The notes under the pieces are model-generated. The model worked only from the letters and a program-made list of their open reading frames with translations. It was not told where the DNA came from and did no database searches. Below, in pieces: positions 1 through 9,093 of a DNA stretch of 64,000 nt (its first letter is position 1; each line of letters starts with the position of its first letter). Origin of the DNA: JBAXAB01 sp037142735 (GTDB taxonomy: Bacteria; Patescibacteriota; Minisyncoccia; Phycocordibacterales; CAIZLB01); assembly GCA_037142735.1 (NCBI GenBank), contig JBAXAB010000002.1:1-64000 (forward strand), read 5' to 3'. A program made the position numbers and the translations under genes.

Positions 1-150
1 GTCCTTCAAAGCTCATAGTGTTTTATAATTTAATTGTTATGACCATATTAAACACTTGCTGGAGGTGGAAGTCAACCAAAAGTGTACTTAGTGAAGTGCG
101 ACTGATAGAATATTTAGACGTAACCAAAAAAAGCTTTATAAACAACACCC

Positions 151-2562
151 ATGCAAAACGGACTTACCACCAAGGAAGCTGGAAAAAGATTAAAAAAATA
201 CGGGTTAAACACTTTTACTGAAAGACACCACCAGTCGGCCGTTTTCGCTTTCCTCGAAGAGTTTAAAAATCCCCTTGTCATAATGCTTTTGTGCGCCTCT
301 GCTATTTCTTTTTTCTCGGGTTCATATGTGAGCTCAGTCTTGATTGTTTCTATAATCATTATCAGCTCGGTTATTAATTTCTTTGTTTCGTATAAATCGC
401 AAAAATCAGCCGAAAAACTGGCTTCGCAAATCCAGCCTAAAGCCTGGGTCATGCGCGACGGGCAACAGAATCAGATTGAGACTGAATATCTTGTCCCGGG
501 AGACATCGTAAATCTTGAAGCTGGGAACATTATCCCCGCCGACGGCAAGGTTTTGGAGGCCAGCGATTTTTTCGTGAACGAGTCATCCCTTACTGGTGAA
601 TCATTTCCGATTGAAAAACCTGAAGCATCCCAAGTGTTCCTTGGGAGCGGGGTGGTCACAGGCAGATCTGTCATTGAAGTAATCAATACCGGTGGGAAGA
701 CTAAGTTTTACAACATTGTGGCCCTTTTATCGAAAAAAGAACAGCCGAATGAATTTGAAAGAGGCATAAAAAACTTTAGCGTACTGATTACAAAATTAGT
801 CATCGCCATGACAATTTTTGTCTTTCTTATAAATGCCGTTTTGAAGCACGACATCTTTGAATCACTCATTTTTTCTTTAGCACTTGCGGTAGGGCTTACT
901 CCGGAATTACTGCCAATGATTATTGCACTCAATGTCTCCAAAGCCTCGATTAAAATGTCCAAGATGGGCGTAATCGTAAAGAAACTTTCGTCCATCGAAT
1001 CATTTGGCAGTATGGATATTCTTTGTACTGATAAAACAGGTACTTTGACTGAAGACAGGATCGCCTTGGTGCGGTGTGTCGATATCAATAACGCAGACTC
1101 AGAAGAAGTCTTTAAAATGGCCTACCTCACGAGCCATTTTCATACAGGCACCAAAAGCCCGCTTGATATTGCCATTATCCAGTATCGCGAATTACACGAC
1201 GAGCAATACACGAAATTTGATGAGATACCTTTTGATTTCGAGAGACGAAGAAATAGCATCGTAGTCCAGTTTGGAAATAAGCATATCCTCATTTCCAAAG
1301 GCGCGCCTGAACAGATGTTGGAAATCACTACGTTGAATAATGAAGACAAGAATCGAGCCCTGTCGCTGTTTAACGAACTCTCTACATCAGGATATAGAGT
1401 TCTTGCTGTTGCGACAAAAGAAATTACACAACAAAGAGAGCGGTATAATCGCGATGATGAGGAAAATCTTGAATTTAAAGGTTTTATCGCATTCATAGAT
1501 CCTCCAAAACAGGATGTGAAAGAGGTTCTTGATGAATTAGTCCAGCGTGGAATATCCATAAAAATTATAACCGGCGACCATGGAATCATTGCGGAAAAAG
1601 TAGCAAGAGAAGTTGGATTTACATCAATCAAGATGCTTGAAAGTGCAGATATCGATAATTTTAGTGATGCGGAACTTTCACTAAGGGCTGAAGAAACAAA
1701 TATTTTTGCACGAGTGACCCCTTTGCAAAAAAACAGAATCATTGAAGCGCTCAAATCGCGTGGACATGTGGTCGGATACATGGGAGACGGTATTAATGAT
1801 GCGCCGTCACTGCGCACTGCTGATGTTGGAATCTCGGTGGATAATGCTATTGATGTTGCTAAGGAAGCGGCGGATATTATTTTGGTGAGCAAGAGTTTGA
1901 AGCATTTAGTAAACGGTGTCGTAGAGGGCCGTAGGACTTTTGCAAATACGACTAAATATATCACTATGTCCATCAGTTCGAATTTTGGAAATATGTTTTC
2001 AATGACGGGAGCATCGATATTTCTGCCTTTTTTGCCGATGCTACCTGCCCAGCTTTTATTGAATAATTTTCTTTACGAAAGTTCACAATTTGCCCTCACG
2101 TTCGATAATGTTGAAGAAGAAGTCCTGAATAAGCCCAAGCCGTGGGATCTCAGGTTCATTAAAAAATTCATGCTTGTCTTTGGAAGTATTAGTTCGATAT
2201 TTGATTTTGTGACATTTTTCATGCTTTACAAGTTGTTTGCGCTTACAGGAAGTTCTTTTCAAACAGGCTGGTTCATCGAATCATTTGCGACACAGACCTT
2301 GGTTATTTTTATCATTAGAACAAGAAAAAGCATCTTTAAAGGTAAGTGGGCTCATCCAATTGTGACGATTGCGTCTATAGGTGCGGTAATTGTTGCTTGG
2401 TATATTGCACTTACCTCTATCGGTCACGTCTTTGGCTTTATTGCTATTCCTTACGTTTATGTAATGGCTATTGCTCTCATTGCGATGACGTATCTCTTAT
2501 CGGTTGAGATAGCAAAGAAATATTTTTATAAGTATTACAAATCTACGTCGGTTGTGAATTAG
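151..2562 (+). CDS. mgtA: P-type Mg2+-transporting ATPase (MgtA-like)
   Basis: An 803-residue polytopic membrane ATPase expected to import Mg2+ using ATP. The actuator-domain TGES motif is present (LTGES, about residue 148). The phosphorylation motif DKTGTLT starts at Asp294. The membrane motif before it, GLTPELLPMI, is the signature of the P-type IIIB magnesium ATPases rather than of Ca2+ or heavy-metal pumps. The hinge motif GDGINDAP is near residue 548, followed by a C-terminal block of hydrophobic helices. Length is slightly below the roughly 900 residues of enterobacterial MgtA because the N-terminus is short. A TATAAA box lies about 10 nt before the ATG. No regulatory leader of the mgtA type is visible in the 150 nt upstream, which otherwise hold nothing I can identify. 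Family assignment is confident; ion specificity is inferred from the family. Confidence 0.9.
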   Translation: MQNGLTTKEAGKRLKKYGLNTFTERHHQSAVFAFLEEFKNPLVIMLLCASAISFFSGSYVSSVLIVSIIIISSVINFFVSYKSQKSAEKLASQIQPKAWVMRDGQQNQIETEYLVPGDIVNLEAGNIIPADGKVLEASDFFVNESSLTGESFPIEKPEASQVFLGSGVVTGRSVIEVINTGGKTKFYNIVALLSKKEQPNEFERGIKNFSVLITKLVIAMTIFVFLINAVLKHDIFESLIFSLALAVGLTPELLPMIIALNVSKASIKMSKMGVIVKKLSSIESFGSMDILCTDKTGTLTEDRIALVRCVDINNADSEEVFKMAYLTSHFHTGTKSPLDIAIIQYRELHDEQYTKFDEIPFDFERRRNSIVVQFGNKHILISKGAPEQMLEITTLNNEDKNRALSLFNELSTSGYRVLAVATKEITQQRERYNRDDEENLEFKGFIAFIDPPKQDVKEVLDELVQRGISIKIITGDHGIIAEKVAREVGFTSIKMLESADIDNFSDAELSLRAEETNIFARVTPLQKNRIIEALKSRGHVVGYMGDGINDAPSLRTADVGISVDNAIDVAKEAADIILVSKSLKHLVNGVVEGRRTFANTTKYITMSISSNFGNMFSMTGASIFLPFLPMLPAQLLLNNFLYESSQFALTFDNVEEEVLNKPKPWDLRFIKKFMLVFGSISSIFDFVTFFMLYKLFALTGSSFQTGWFIESFATQTLVIFIIRTRKSIFKGKWAHPIVTIASIGAVIVAWYIALTSIGHVFGFIAIPYVYVMAIALIAMTYLLSVEIAKKYFYKYYKSTSVVN

Positions 2563-2619
2563 ACAGTATTGTAGTTTTTGAAAAACAGGTTCGAACCGCA
2601 TCCACAGTCCTCCGCACGC

Positions 2620-2645
2620 AAAAACCGCCCACATGGGCGGTTTTT
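2620..2645. terminator. Hairpin terminator after mgtA
   Basis: AAAAACCGCCC, a four-base ACAT loop, then GGGCGGTTTTT: a self-complementary hairpin with A- and T-tracts, so it can end transcription from either side. The same 26 bases recur at 4248-4273. Confidence 0.85.
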
Positions 2646-2665
2646 GTATGCTAAAATTAACCCAT

Positions 2666-3199
2666 ATGAAAACAAACCATTGGCCACTTATTATTGGTAT
2701 TTCCATTCCAATACTTTTTATTATTATAATATCAATTATTATTTTTACTCCTAACCTCTATATCAAACCTGCACACAACTTCCTTTATACAACCCTTGGC
2801 GAAGAAAATTACTATGGATCCGGTCAAATATACAAAAACACTTATGCGGTAGAGAACGAAAGACTTGTATTGCGCCCTGGGGTATTACAGGAAAAGCAAA
2901 CTTACAAAGCAGACTTTTTACCTCTCTATCTCTATGATGTAACGACAGATTCTTCGCACCAGGTTACCTATGAAGACGAAAAAAATTTGGCGCTTGATCC
3001 AGGCCCCACTTCTCCTGACGGATATTCGGTGAGCTGGGAATATAACCACGATGGCATCTTTGAATTGTTCGGATCAGATGGGAGCAAAAACGGATACTTC
3101 ATAGAAAAAGGTAAGGGTAAAAAGCAGCTGACAGGATTGAACTCAAGTAATGGTTACTATTATCAAGGAAACTTTAAACTTATCGGCTGGGTAAAATAA
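2666..3199 (+). CDS. Hypothetical membrane-anchored protein
   Basis: A 177-residue protein of unknown function with one N-terminal transmembrane segment (about residues 8-27) and a mostly polar extracytoplasmic remainder rich in Tyr, Gly and Asn. The open frame reaches back into the terminator hairpin, so I place the start at the ATG at 2666. A TAAAAT box ends 8 nt before it, matching the leaderless pattern seen elsewhere in this window. Four bases separate it from the next gene, so the two are probably co-transcribed. No catalytic or binding motif is recognised. Confidence 0.65.
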   Translation: MKTNHWPLIIGISIPILFIIIISIIIFTPNLYIKPAHNFLYTTLGEENYYGSGQIYKNTYAVENERLVLRPGVLQEKQTYKADFLPLYLYDVTTDSSHQVTYEDEKNLALDPGPTSPDGYSVSWEYNHDGIFELFGSDGSKNGYFIEKGKGKKQLTGLNSSNGYYYQGNFKLIGWVK

Positions 3200-3203
3200 T
3201 TAT

Positions 3204-4184
3204 ATGGAAAAACAACAAATAATAGCTTTTATTAACGAGCAGATTGCTAACGGAAAGATTACCCCTTCTGACTTGGCCACTATCACTTCGACGAATTCTT
3301 CAGTTGTTGTAAAAGAACAGTCTTCCCCTGCTAACTTAATCAATATCTTTTATACAATTGGAACTATTATCGCAATTGTGGGGGTTGGAATCCTTGTTGC
3401 ACAGCATTGGGATGAGATCGGATTTGCTGGCAGAGTAATAGTGACATTGGGAATTTCACTTGCTACATACATTTTTGGGTGGGTTTTTGGAAAACCTGAG
3501 CAAAAAAGCCTATCGCAGATTATGTTTGTCTTTTCAGCGGCACTAGCACCACTTGGATCATATGTGCTTCTACACGAAGCAGGTGTGACATATGACCAAA
3601 CAATTCAAATAATGGTCGCAACTGTATTGTTTATCATTTTCGGGACCGCCCTGTTTTTTAGCAAGAGAAATATTTTGGTTCTTGTTACTATCGGCTTTGG
3701 ATCATGGGCATATTATGCAATCGTACTTAAAATGTTCGGCTCAAACGGCTATTATCTTGACGGCGACTTCATTAAATGGGCGAGCATGCTTTTGGGTGCG
3801 GCCTATTTATTTATTGCGTATGGATATAGTAGCAGTGTCCCAGCAACCGACGAAAGCGATGCAAGGGAAAAGCGTGCTATACAAAACGTATTGTATGGGC
3901 TCGGTACCCTTGCTATTTTAGGAGCTGGAATATTTGTTGGTGGCATATTTGACCTTGTGTATATCGCACTTATTTTTGCAGCAATTTATGGAAGTGTCTA
4001 TGTAAAGAGCCGATCTATGCTCATGCTTGGTTCCCTATTCTTAATGGCTCATATTATTAAGATAACAAGCAAATACTTTATAGATTCGATCGGGTGGCCA
4101 GTGGCACTTATCGGAGTTGGATTTCTTGTTATAGGTGTTGGATATATGACATACTATCTAAACAGAAAATTCATATCGAGTTAA
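3204..4184 (+). CDS. Polytopic membrane protein, DUF2157-like
   Basis: 326 residues: a soluble N-terminal stretch of about 45 residues, then about nine hydrophobic helices. The first helix is followed by an AQHWDEIG motif and a basic residue, which resembles the HWDEI pattern of DUF2157 membrane proteins. The assignment rests on that pattern and on topology only. It follows the preceding membrane-anchored protein by 4 nt and is closed by the terminator at 4248. Function is unknown. Confidence 0.6.
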   Translation: MEKQQIIAFINEQIANGKITPSDLATITSTNSSVVVKEQSSPANLINIFYTIGTIIAIVGVGILVAQHWDEIGFAGRVIVTLGISLATYIFGWVFGKPEQKSLSQIMFVFSAALAPLGSYVLLHEAGVTYDQTIQIMVATVLFIIFGTALFFSKRNILVLVTIGFGSWAYYAIVLKMFGSNGYYLDGDFIKWASMLLGAAYLFIAYGYSSSVPATDESDAREKRAIQNVLYGLGTLAILGAGIFVGGIFDLVYIALIFAAIYGSVYVKSRSMLMLGSLFLMAHIIKITSKYFIDSIGWPVALIGVGFLVIGVGYMTYYLNRKFISS

Positions 4185-4247
4185 TTTTACTTTTGGGTAA
4201 AACTCCCTTACATCTACATAATAAGTTCTAACAGCCTCCGCCAATGC

Positions 4248-4273
4248 AAAAACCGCCCACATGGGCGGTTTTT
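4248..4273. terminator. Hairpin terminator, copy of the one at 2620
   Basis: The same 26-base hairpin (A-tract, CCGCCC/GGGCGG stem, ACAT loop, T-tract) as at 2620. Similarity continues a little upstream (CCTCCGC then GCAAAAA), so a slightly larger module was duplicated. Confidence 0.85.
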
Positions 4274-4345
4274 GTTTGTGCGTAAAATTTCACACCTTTT
4301 TTATTTTTATTTGTCCCATCTGATATATCTTTGTGTACTAGAGAT

Positions 4346-4687
4346 ATGCACACCAACCCACAACAACAATACCAAATGAATACAATTCAAATCAGCAGAG
4401 CAACTATTAAAACCTTGGCGACCCAAATGTTTGGTTATGACTTCCACACGTTTTACACACTGTCTTCTGAGTTCCCCCACACCCCCGAAACTTACATGTG
4501 CTGGATAGAGGGATGTCGTAATTCGGCCGCAGGATTAGGCCTCCGAAACATACACGGATCAGTCATTCCTTTCTTCGGATGTAAATCCTGTTGCCAAAGG
4601 CTTAACGGTGTAACGTCTGATGATGTTCCCCCGCTGAAACGTTCCCTGTTCGCGACCAATGGAACTCCTATAAAAATAGCAGCCTAA
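4346..4687 (+). CDS. Hypothetical small Cys-containing protein
   Basis: A 113-residue protein with no recognised family. Five cysteines sit in two groups, C-x4-C (CWIEGC) and a C-x2-CC cluster (GCKSCC) about 25 residues later, a spacing compatible with a zinc ribbon. There is no signal peptide or membrane segment, so it is probably cytosolic. The ATG at 4346 is preferred over the upstream TTG; a further ATG at 4376 is possible. A strong hairpin terminator follows at 4690, which supports a real monocistronic gene. Confidence 0.5.
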   Translation: MHTNPQQQYQMNTIQISRATIKTLATQMFGYDFHTFYTLSSEFPHTPETYMCWIEGCRNSAAGLGLRNIHGSVIPFFGCKSCCQRLNGVTSDDVPPLKRSLFATNGTPIKIAA

Positions 4688-4689
4688 CT

Positions 4690-4732
4690 GCCCGCCATCT
4701 AACACGAGCCCCTGTCGTAAATGATGGCGGGC
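4690..4732 (+). terminator. Terminator
   Basis: A nine-base stem, GCCCGCCAT pairing with ATGGCGGGC across a loop of about 25 nt, followed by TTTGTGTTTT. It ends the small Cys-containing gene. Confidence 0.75.
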
Positions 4733-4827
4733 TTTGTGTTTTCACAACTTTTTTGATTCTATCCGTTGGAAAATCGCCCAGTTCGTACCTAGTTTTGTTT
4801 TACCCACATCTGTTCTACAATTAGGCC

Positions 4828-5346
4828 ATGCGTAGAGACTACTCCCGATTAATACTAACAACCGTGGCCTTTGTATACAGCCTGTATTATGGCTTTACCT
4901 ATACATCCTGGCATTTTATTGACTATGTAGATCTTATTTTTCACGAGGCAGGACACAGTATATTTTCATTCTTAGGAGAATTTGTACAGGTCGCCGCAGG
5001 AAGTGGGTTTCAAATTACCCTTCCCCTCTTTATCTCAATATATTTCTTTTATCTTGGCCAAAAGGTTTCTGGATCGCTTTGTCTCATGTGGGTTGGGATT
5101 AACCTGTTTAATGTTTCCGTATATGCGGAAGATGCTACGGCAATGCAGCTAAATCTTTTAGGCGGTGATTCTGTAATACACGATTGGAATTATTTATTAA
5201 GCAATACCGGTCTTCTAAAATACACGGAAGTGATCGCCTCGGATATTTATATTTTAGGATGGTTAATGATCCTGGTAGGAACAATCCTTGGATTTTACTA
5301 TTCGTGGAACAAAGAGATAAGGATACGTGAACGAGTGCAGATATAA
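4828..5346 (+). CDS. Small membrane protein with an HExxH zinc-protease-like motif
   Basis: 172 residues with about four hydrophobic segments. A HEAGH sequence begins at His39, in the lipid-facing context FHEAGHSIFSFLG that resembles the first metal-binding motif of intramembrane M50-type proteases. A later GGDSVIHDWNYLL segment contains further acidic and His residues that could be metal ligands. The usual second M50 motif (NxxPxxxxDG) is not evident, so catalysis is uncertain. Residues are consistent with either a minimal intramembrane peptidase or a non-enzymatic relative. A TACAAT box lies six bases before the ATG, so the mRNA is probably leaderless. Confidence 0.6.
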   Translation: MRRDYSRLILTTVAFVYSLYYGFTYTSWHFIDYVDLIFHEAGHSIFSFLGEFVQVAAGSGFQITLPLFISIYFFYLGQKVSGSLCLMWVGINLFNVSVYAEDATAMQLNLLGGDSVIHDWNYLLSNTGLLKYTEVIASDIYILGWLMILVGTILGFYYSWNKEIRIRERVQI

Positions 5347-5368
5347 AAAAGAAAAACCCTCAGAGGGT
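5343..5368 (-). terminator. Minus-strand terminator of the candidate 6S-like RNA
   Basis: ACCCTCAGAGGGT is a short self-complementary hairpin. Read on the minus strand it runs into a T-rich tract (TTTTTC then TTTTTT), so it ends leftward transcripts, namely the RNA proposed at 5355-5545. Confidence 0.65.
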
Positions 5369-5545
5369 AATTCTGAAGATTGAAAAAAGTAGCGTAGCTC
5401 TCTCCTAATGCCTAAGTAACGCCCGAGCGGACGAGGTTCCTTGGGGTGTCTACAACCGCTGTAAACCTTGAACACCTTTGGATTAGGTTAGGGAGAGCAA
5501 GTGCCTAACACAACACCGCCATCCCTATCGGTAAAGAGCTACGCT
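5355..5545 (-). ncRNA. Candidate structured RNA, 6S-like
   Basis: About 190 nt with no credible ORF. The ends pair perfectly over 11 bp (5391-5401 with 5535-5545). The 3' strand of that stem continues directly into a second stem (CTCTCC and CCTAA pairing with TTAGG and GGAGAG), leaving a one-sided bulge of about 37 nt. A GC-rich CGTCC-GCTC-GGGCG hairpin lies further in. On the minus strand it has its own promoter (5552-5579) and terminator (5343-5368). Length, closing stem and asymmetric bulge resemble 6S RNA, the RNA polymerase-binding regulator, but I cannot confirm the family. Confidence 0.45.
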
Positions 5546-5551
5546 TTTGGC

Positions 5552-5579
5552 AGTGTAGCAAATTACCCACAAGACGCAA
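5552..5579 (-). promoter_or_regulatory. Sigma70-type promoter for the 6S-like RNA
   Basis: On the minus strand: TTGCGT (5574-5579), 16 nt, then TACACT (5552-5557). Predicted start near 5545, exactly at the outer edge of the closing stem of the RNA. Confidence 0.5.
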
Positions 5580-5591
5580 TGATAGCTTTTA

Positions 5592-8500
5592 TTAGTTGGA
5601 CCGTTTTATCTTTCTTACATAAGTAACAATAAGGCCGGCAATAAAGATAACAAGGAGTACTAAAACCCCGTTTAAAATCCAAGGGTATTTTTCTGTAAAA
5701 GGAATTGTAGTTACCGCCTGTTTATATTCTGGGTTACTTAGTACACCTGAAACATTAATGGTAGATATGTCCCTTGGGGTTAAGGAATTATTCGACAAGA
5801 CAGCATCAAGGTCGTACACCGGTGAATTTAAATCGCCCCCAAAATACAAATAAAACGGACCTGAGCTGTGTGGAATAAATGTGACAACCGCCGACGGTGA
5901 GCTAAATACAACGTTAGAACCTAATGCCACAGGTGGATTATCTTGGTTTGAAATAAGAATTCTATAGTGTGAGGCTTTGGTAATGCGATAATTTACTGCC
6001 AGATTCTCTAATTTTATTCCCTCCCCCTTAGTAAAAGAATATATGACACCGTCCCCAACTGTTTGCCAACCATCAGCTCTTGGTGTTACATATTCTGGGT
6101 AAAAACTTTTATCATCCACCACAACATCATTTCTAGCTTGCACAACTACATGACGGTAAAAATCAGTGCCGGAAGAGCTGTTCAAATAAACAGCATTCGT
6201 GATAGATCCTTTTCCTGGAAAATCCACATATATCTCTGTTGATTTTGTATCTGTATTTTCGGTCACTTTTACATCCTTAGAAATAGAACTACTATTTAGT
6301 CCCGCGGTTAAAGCGGACTGAGTTGTAAAACCAGACAAACTAACATTCTTGGGTTTAAAATTGAGCAACTTATTATTGAAAGTCACACCGGAAGAAGCGT
6401 CCTTATCAAGCGGCAACAACACCACTTTTAAATACTTTGCGCTGCTGGGTTCGTATGCAATTGAAGCGTTTGAAACTGACTGCCCTGTGGCTGTATCATA
6501 AAAATTAAAAATATATTGTGGATGTTCTATGGTTGAATCACCCAATGAAAGCCTTCTCCAGTCCCCACTATCTGGCGGCAAATCCATATCTGACCCATAC
6601 ACTTGAACAACGTAACGGAAACTCGCTGGTGAACCATTTTCAGCAGAGCCGTCATTCGAGATCGAAAACGTAAGACCATTATGGGTAGCAATTGGCCCTT
6701 TTTTATTATCAAGTAAAAATTCCAAATGGCCACTTCTTTCGGAAAGATTTTTGACATTCAATACCTCTGGTTCTGCCCCTCCTCCATACCCTGAGTAGTT
6801 CAATGTATATGGAACCTGATTACCAATTCCAGTAAAGATTCTTAGGTCCGTCATATTAGTTTTTTCTTCCACATCGGCAGGTACCACAAAACGAGTTGGG
6901 CGACCTTGGATAATAGAACCAGACGTTATCTCAGCTCTATAGGATTCGGTCTGAATTATCGATTTATCTGTTTCAGCAGAGGCAACCTGAGGTTCAACAA
7001 CACCTCCTGCTAACCCGAAAGCTAGTAGCAACATCATGGTGGTTGTTAGTGTCGACTTTAATTTGTCTTTATATTTTGCATACACAAACGAAGCAACAAG
7101 CGCGAGAACACCAAAGACCAACGAAGTTACAATTCGATACAATGCACCCAAAGCCCACACATCAATAAAGATTTTGAAAGCGGTGGCGGCCATAAGGATA
7201 AGACCAGTCGATCTCCACGCTCGACTCTTGAACGCGAATCCAATTCCGATTGAAAGCATCGCGTACACAATCCAAACAATATCAATGGTCGTGTTTCTTT
7301 CGTTAGCGTTCTTTGTGCTTAAAGTCGAAAGCTCATTATATTTTAGCTGTACCTCTGACTGATAATCCTGATTATCCCCTCCTGTCATAACAGGGCTATT
7401 AGTGCTATTTCCATAAGAATTCTGGGCATAATAATTTTGCTGTATCTGGGAAATCTCTGCATTGATCGAAGTGGTCTCTGCGTATACTCGCTGTGAATAC
7501 AACTGTGAGATCTCTGAGGTCATTATAAAGAGTGTCGCAATCTGGGCGATAAAGAAATAAATTGAAGCTAATTTCTTGATACTTTCAGTTAGGTCCACAT
7601 TATCCCTCATTGTCCGTCGGATAAAGTACGCCAGAACATACGCCGTGACTATTCCTGCGACAAAGATAAAGAATCTTTCATTCCAAATAAAGACGAATGA
7701 ATCTGCTCGTACTAGGGCGTCTGAATATTGTGCAAACGTATATAATGCGCTCACGATAAACACTACTGCCCCATATGCATACAGGTTCTTACCTTTCAAA
7801 CTATAATCTAGAGCATAGAGAATGATGGCTTCTACAAACCAAGCTAGTGAAATCCACGGCCCATGGAACTGGGCGGGGATCGCCAAAGTTAAAAATAATG
7901 CAGACATAGCTGGTAGAAACATATTCAACAGCTTGTTTTCTTTGTTAGTTGTAAATGACCAGTATGCTACCGCAAAATAAAGCAGTGCCATCACTACCAT
8001 GAAAAAGCCCATCGAATTCTTCAAGGTGTCGTACAGAAGACTGTAGATAATAGCTGTGTACGACAAGGCATTTATCACAACCATTCCAAGATCACCCGCA
8101 TCTGATTTTTCTTTACGAACAACATTGTGGAAAACCGAAGATAAGAGGAAGATAATAAAATATAACGATAAGTAAAAACACATCGTCAACTTGTCATCCT
8201 TGTTATACAGATTCACAAAAGTCATAAAGACCATCACCCATGTTCCAATAAACGATACGACTGCGAGCTTTCTCCATTTGTATAAATACGCAGTGATCAT
8301 GACTCCAAAATCTAAAATCAGGACATATGTCAAAACTTGAGACAACGAAGCATTAGACAAAGTCATAAAGATAGGTGTGAGGAACCCGCCAATCACTCCA
8401 ATAGTAGCCAACACCATCGCATTATCAATCACACTCAAAACGACAGACAAAGCGGTCACACCAATCAACAGACCGTACGCCACCGGACTTGAAATCAAAC

Positions 8501-8993
8501 TGTAGAAAGCGAAACTGGCAAAAGTTGTCAGATATAGCAGACCTATTCCGCAACCTATTAAAATATTCGAATACGAGCGGTACTTTGCGCGGAGTGCTTG
8601 TCCAACAGAAATACAAATAATTCCAGCAATGATTCCAATCATCACACGACCAGTCACCCCGATGAGATTATTAACAAAGGCATAACTTAGGAAGAAAGAA
8701 ACACCCACAATCACAGCAATCACCCCTGCAATACCCAGAATCTTTCCCCAGTACTCTTCTTTGTCGGCAGAGGTTTGAACCGGCTTAGATGCAACAGGTT
8801 GCGTCACAACTTCAACAAGAGGAGCAACATTTTGTGTGGTATTCATGACAACTGGCTGCGAAATAGCACTCGTAGGAGCTATGACTTGGCCCAAAGGCTG
8901 TTTTTTTTCTAACTTGTTAATACGGTCCTCGACCTTGTATATCTTGGTTAAAAGAATAAAGAAGGCGGCGATGATTAAAATAAACTCGAACAT
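5592..8993 (-). CDS. Giant membrane protein: DUF2339 fused to a DUF3999-like ectodomain
   Basis: 1133 residues. After one N-terminal helix, a short coiled coil and a Pro/Thr/Val linker, an EEYWGKILGIAGVIAV block opens a region of about 20 hydrophobic helices of the DUF2339 type. Near residue 650 the chain runs into a second signal-like segment (MMLLLAFGLAGG followed by VASA), and the remaining ~450 residues form a beta-rich extracellular part resembling DUF3999 (SIIQGRPTRFVVPADVE), closed by a final C-terminal helix and a basic tail. The internal signal-like segment suggests fusion of two once-separate genes. Both families are uncharacterised; an envelope role is inferred from topology only. 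Confidence 0.8.
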   Translation of the reverse strand: MFEFILIIAAFFILLTKIYKVEDRINKLEKKQPLGQVIAPTSAISQPVVMNTTQNVAPLVEVVTQPVASKPVQTSADKEEYWGKILGIAGVIAVIVGVSFFLSYAFVNNLIGVTGRVMIGIIAGIICISVGQALRAKYRSYSNILIGCGIGLLYLTTFASFAFYSLISSPVAYGLLIGVTALSVVLSVIDNAMVLATIGVIGGFLTPIFMTLSNASLSQVLTYVLILDFGVMITAYLYKWRKLAVVSFIGTWVMVFMTFVNLYNKDDKLTMCFYLSLYFIIFLLSSVFHNVVRKEKSDAGDLGMVVINALSYTAIIYSLLYDTLKNSMGFFMVVMALLYFAVAYWSFTTNKENKLLNMFLPAMSALFLTLAIPAQFHGPWISLAWFVEAIILYALDYSLKGKNLYAYGAVVFIVSALYTFAQYSDALVRADSFVFIWNERFFIFVAGIVTAYVLAYFIRRTMRDNVDLTESIKKLASIYFFIAQIATLFIMTSEISQLYSQRVYAETTSINAEISQIQQNYYAQNSYGNSTNSPVMTGGDNQDYQSEVQLKYNELSTLSTKNANERNTTIDIVWIVYAMLSIGIGFAFKSRAWRSTGLILMAATAFKIFIDVWALGALYRIVTSLVFGVLALVASFVYAKYKDKLKSTLTTTMMLLLAFGLAGGVVEPQVASAETDKSIIQTESYRAEITSGSIIQGRPTRFVVPADVEEKTNMTDLRIFTGIGNQVPYTLNYSGYGGGAEPEVLNVKNLSERSGHLEFLLDNKKGPIATHNGLTFSISNDGSAENGSPASFRYVVQVYGSDMDLPPDSGDWRRLSLGDSTIEHPQYIFNFYDTATGQSVSNASIAYEPSSAKYLKVVLLPLDKDASSGVTFNNKLLNFKPKNVSLSGFTTQSALTAGLNSSSISKDVKVTENTDTKSTEIYVDFPGKGSITNAVYLNSSSGTDFYRHVVVQARNDVVVDDKSFYPEYVTPRADGWQTVGDGVIYSFTKGEGIKLENLAVNYRITKASHYRILISNQDNPPVALGSNVVFSSPSAVVTFIPHSSGPFYLYFGGDLNSPVYDLDAVLSNNSLTPRDISTINVSGVLSNPEYKQAVTTIPFTEKYPWILNGVLVLLVIFIAGLIVTYVRKIKRSN

Positions 8994-9079
8994 GTGATTG
9001 TTTTTAATGTCTTACTAATAAGTATTCTGATTATACAACTTTACGCCTGGTTTAGCTGGCTCGCAAGAAAATAATGTCG

Positions 9080-9085
9080 TATAAT
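9080..9085 (+). promoter_or_regulatory. -10 box, leaderless start
   Basis: TATAAT ending 8 nt before the ATG at 9094, so transcription should begin at or next to the start codon. Confidence 0.65.
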
Positions 9086-9093
9086 AAATACTA

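Noticed and set aside
18..221. 67-codon open frame at the left edge
   Set aside because: Overlaps the start of mgtA in another frame and shows no protein-like features.
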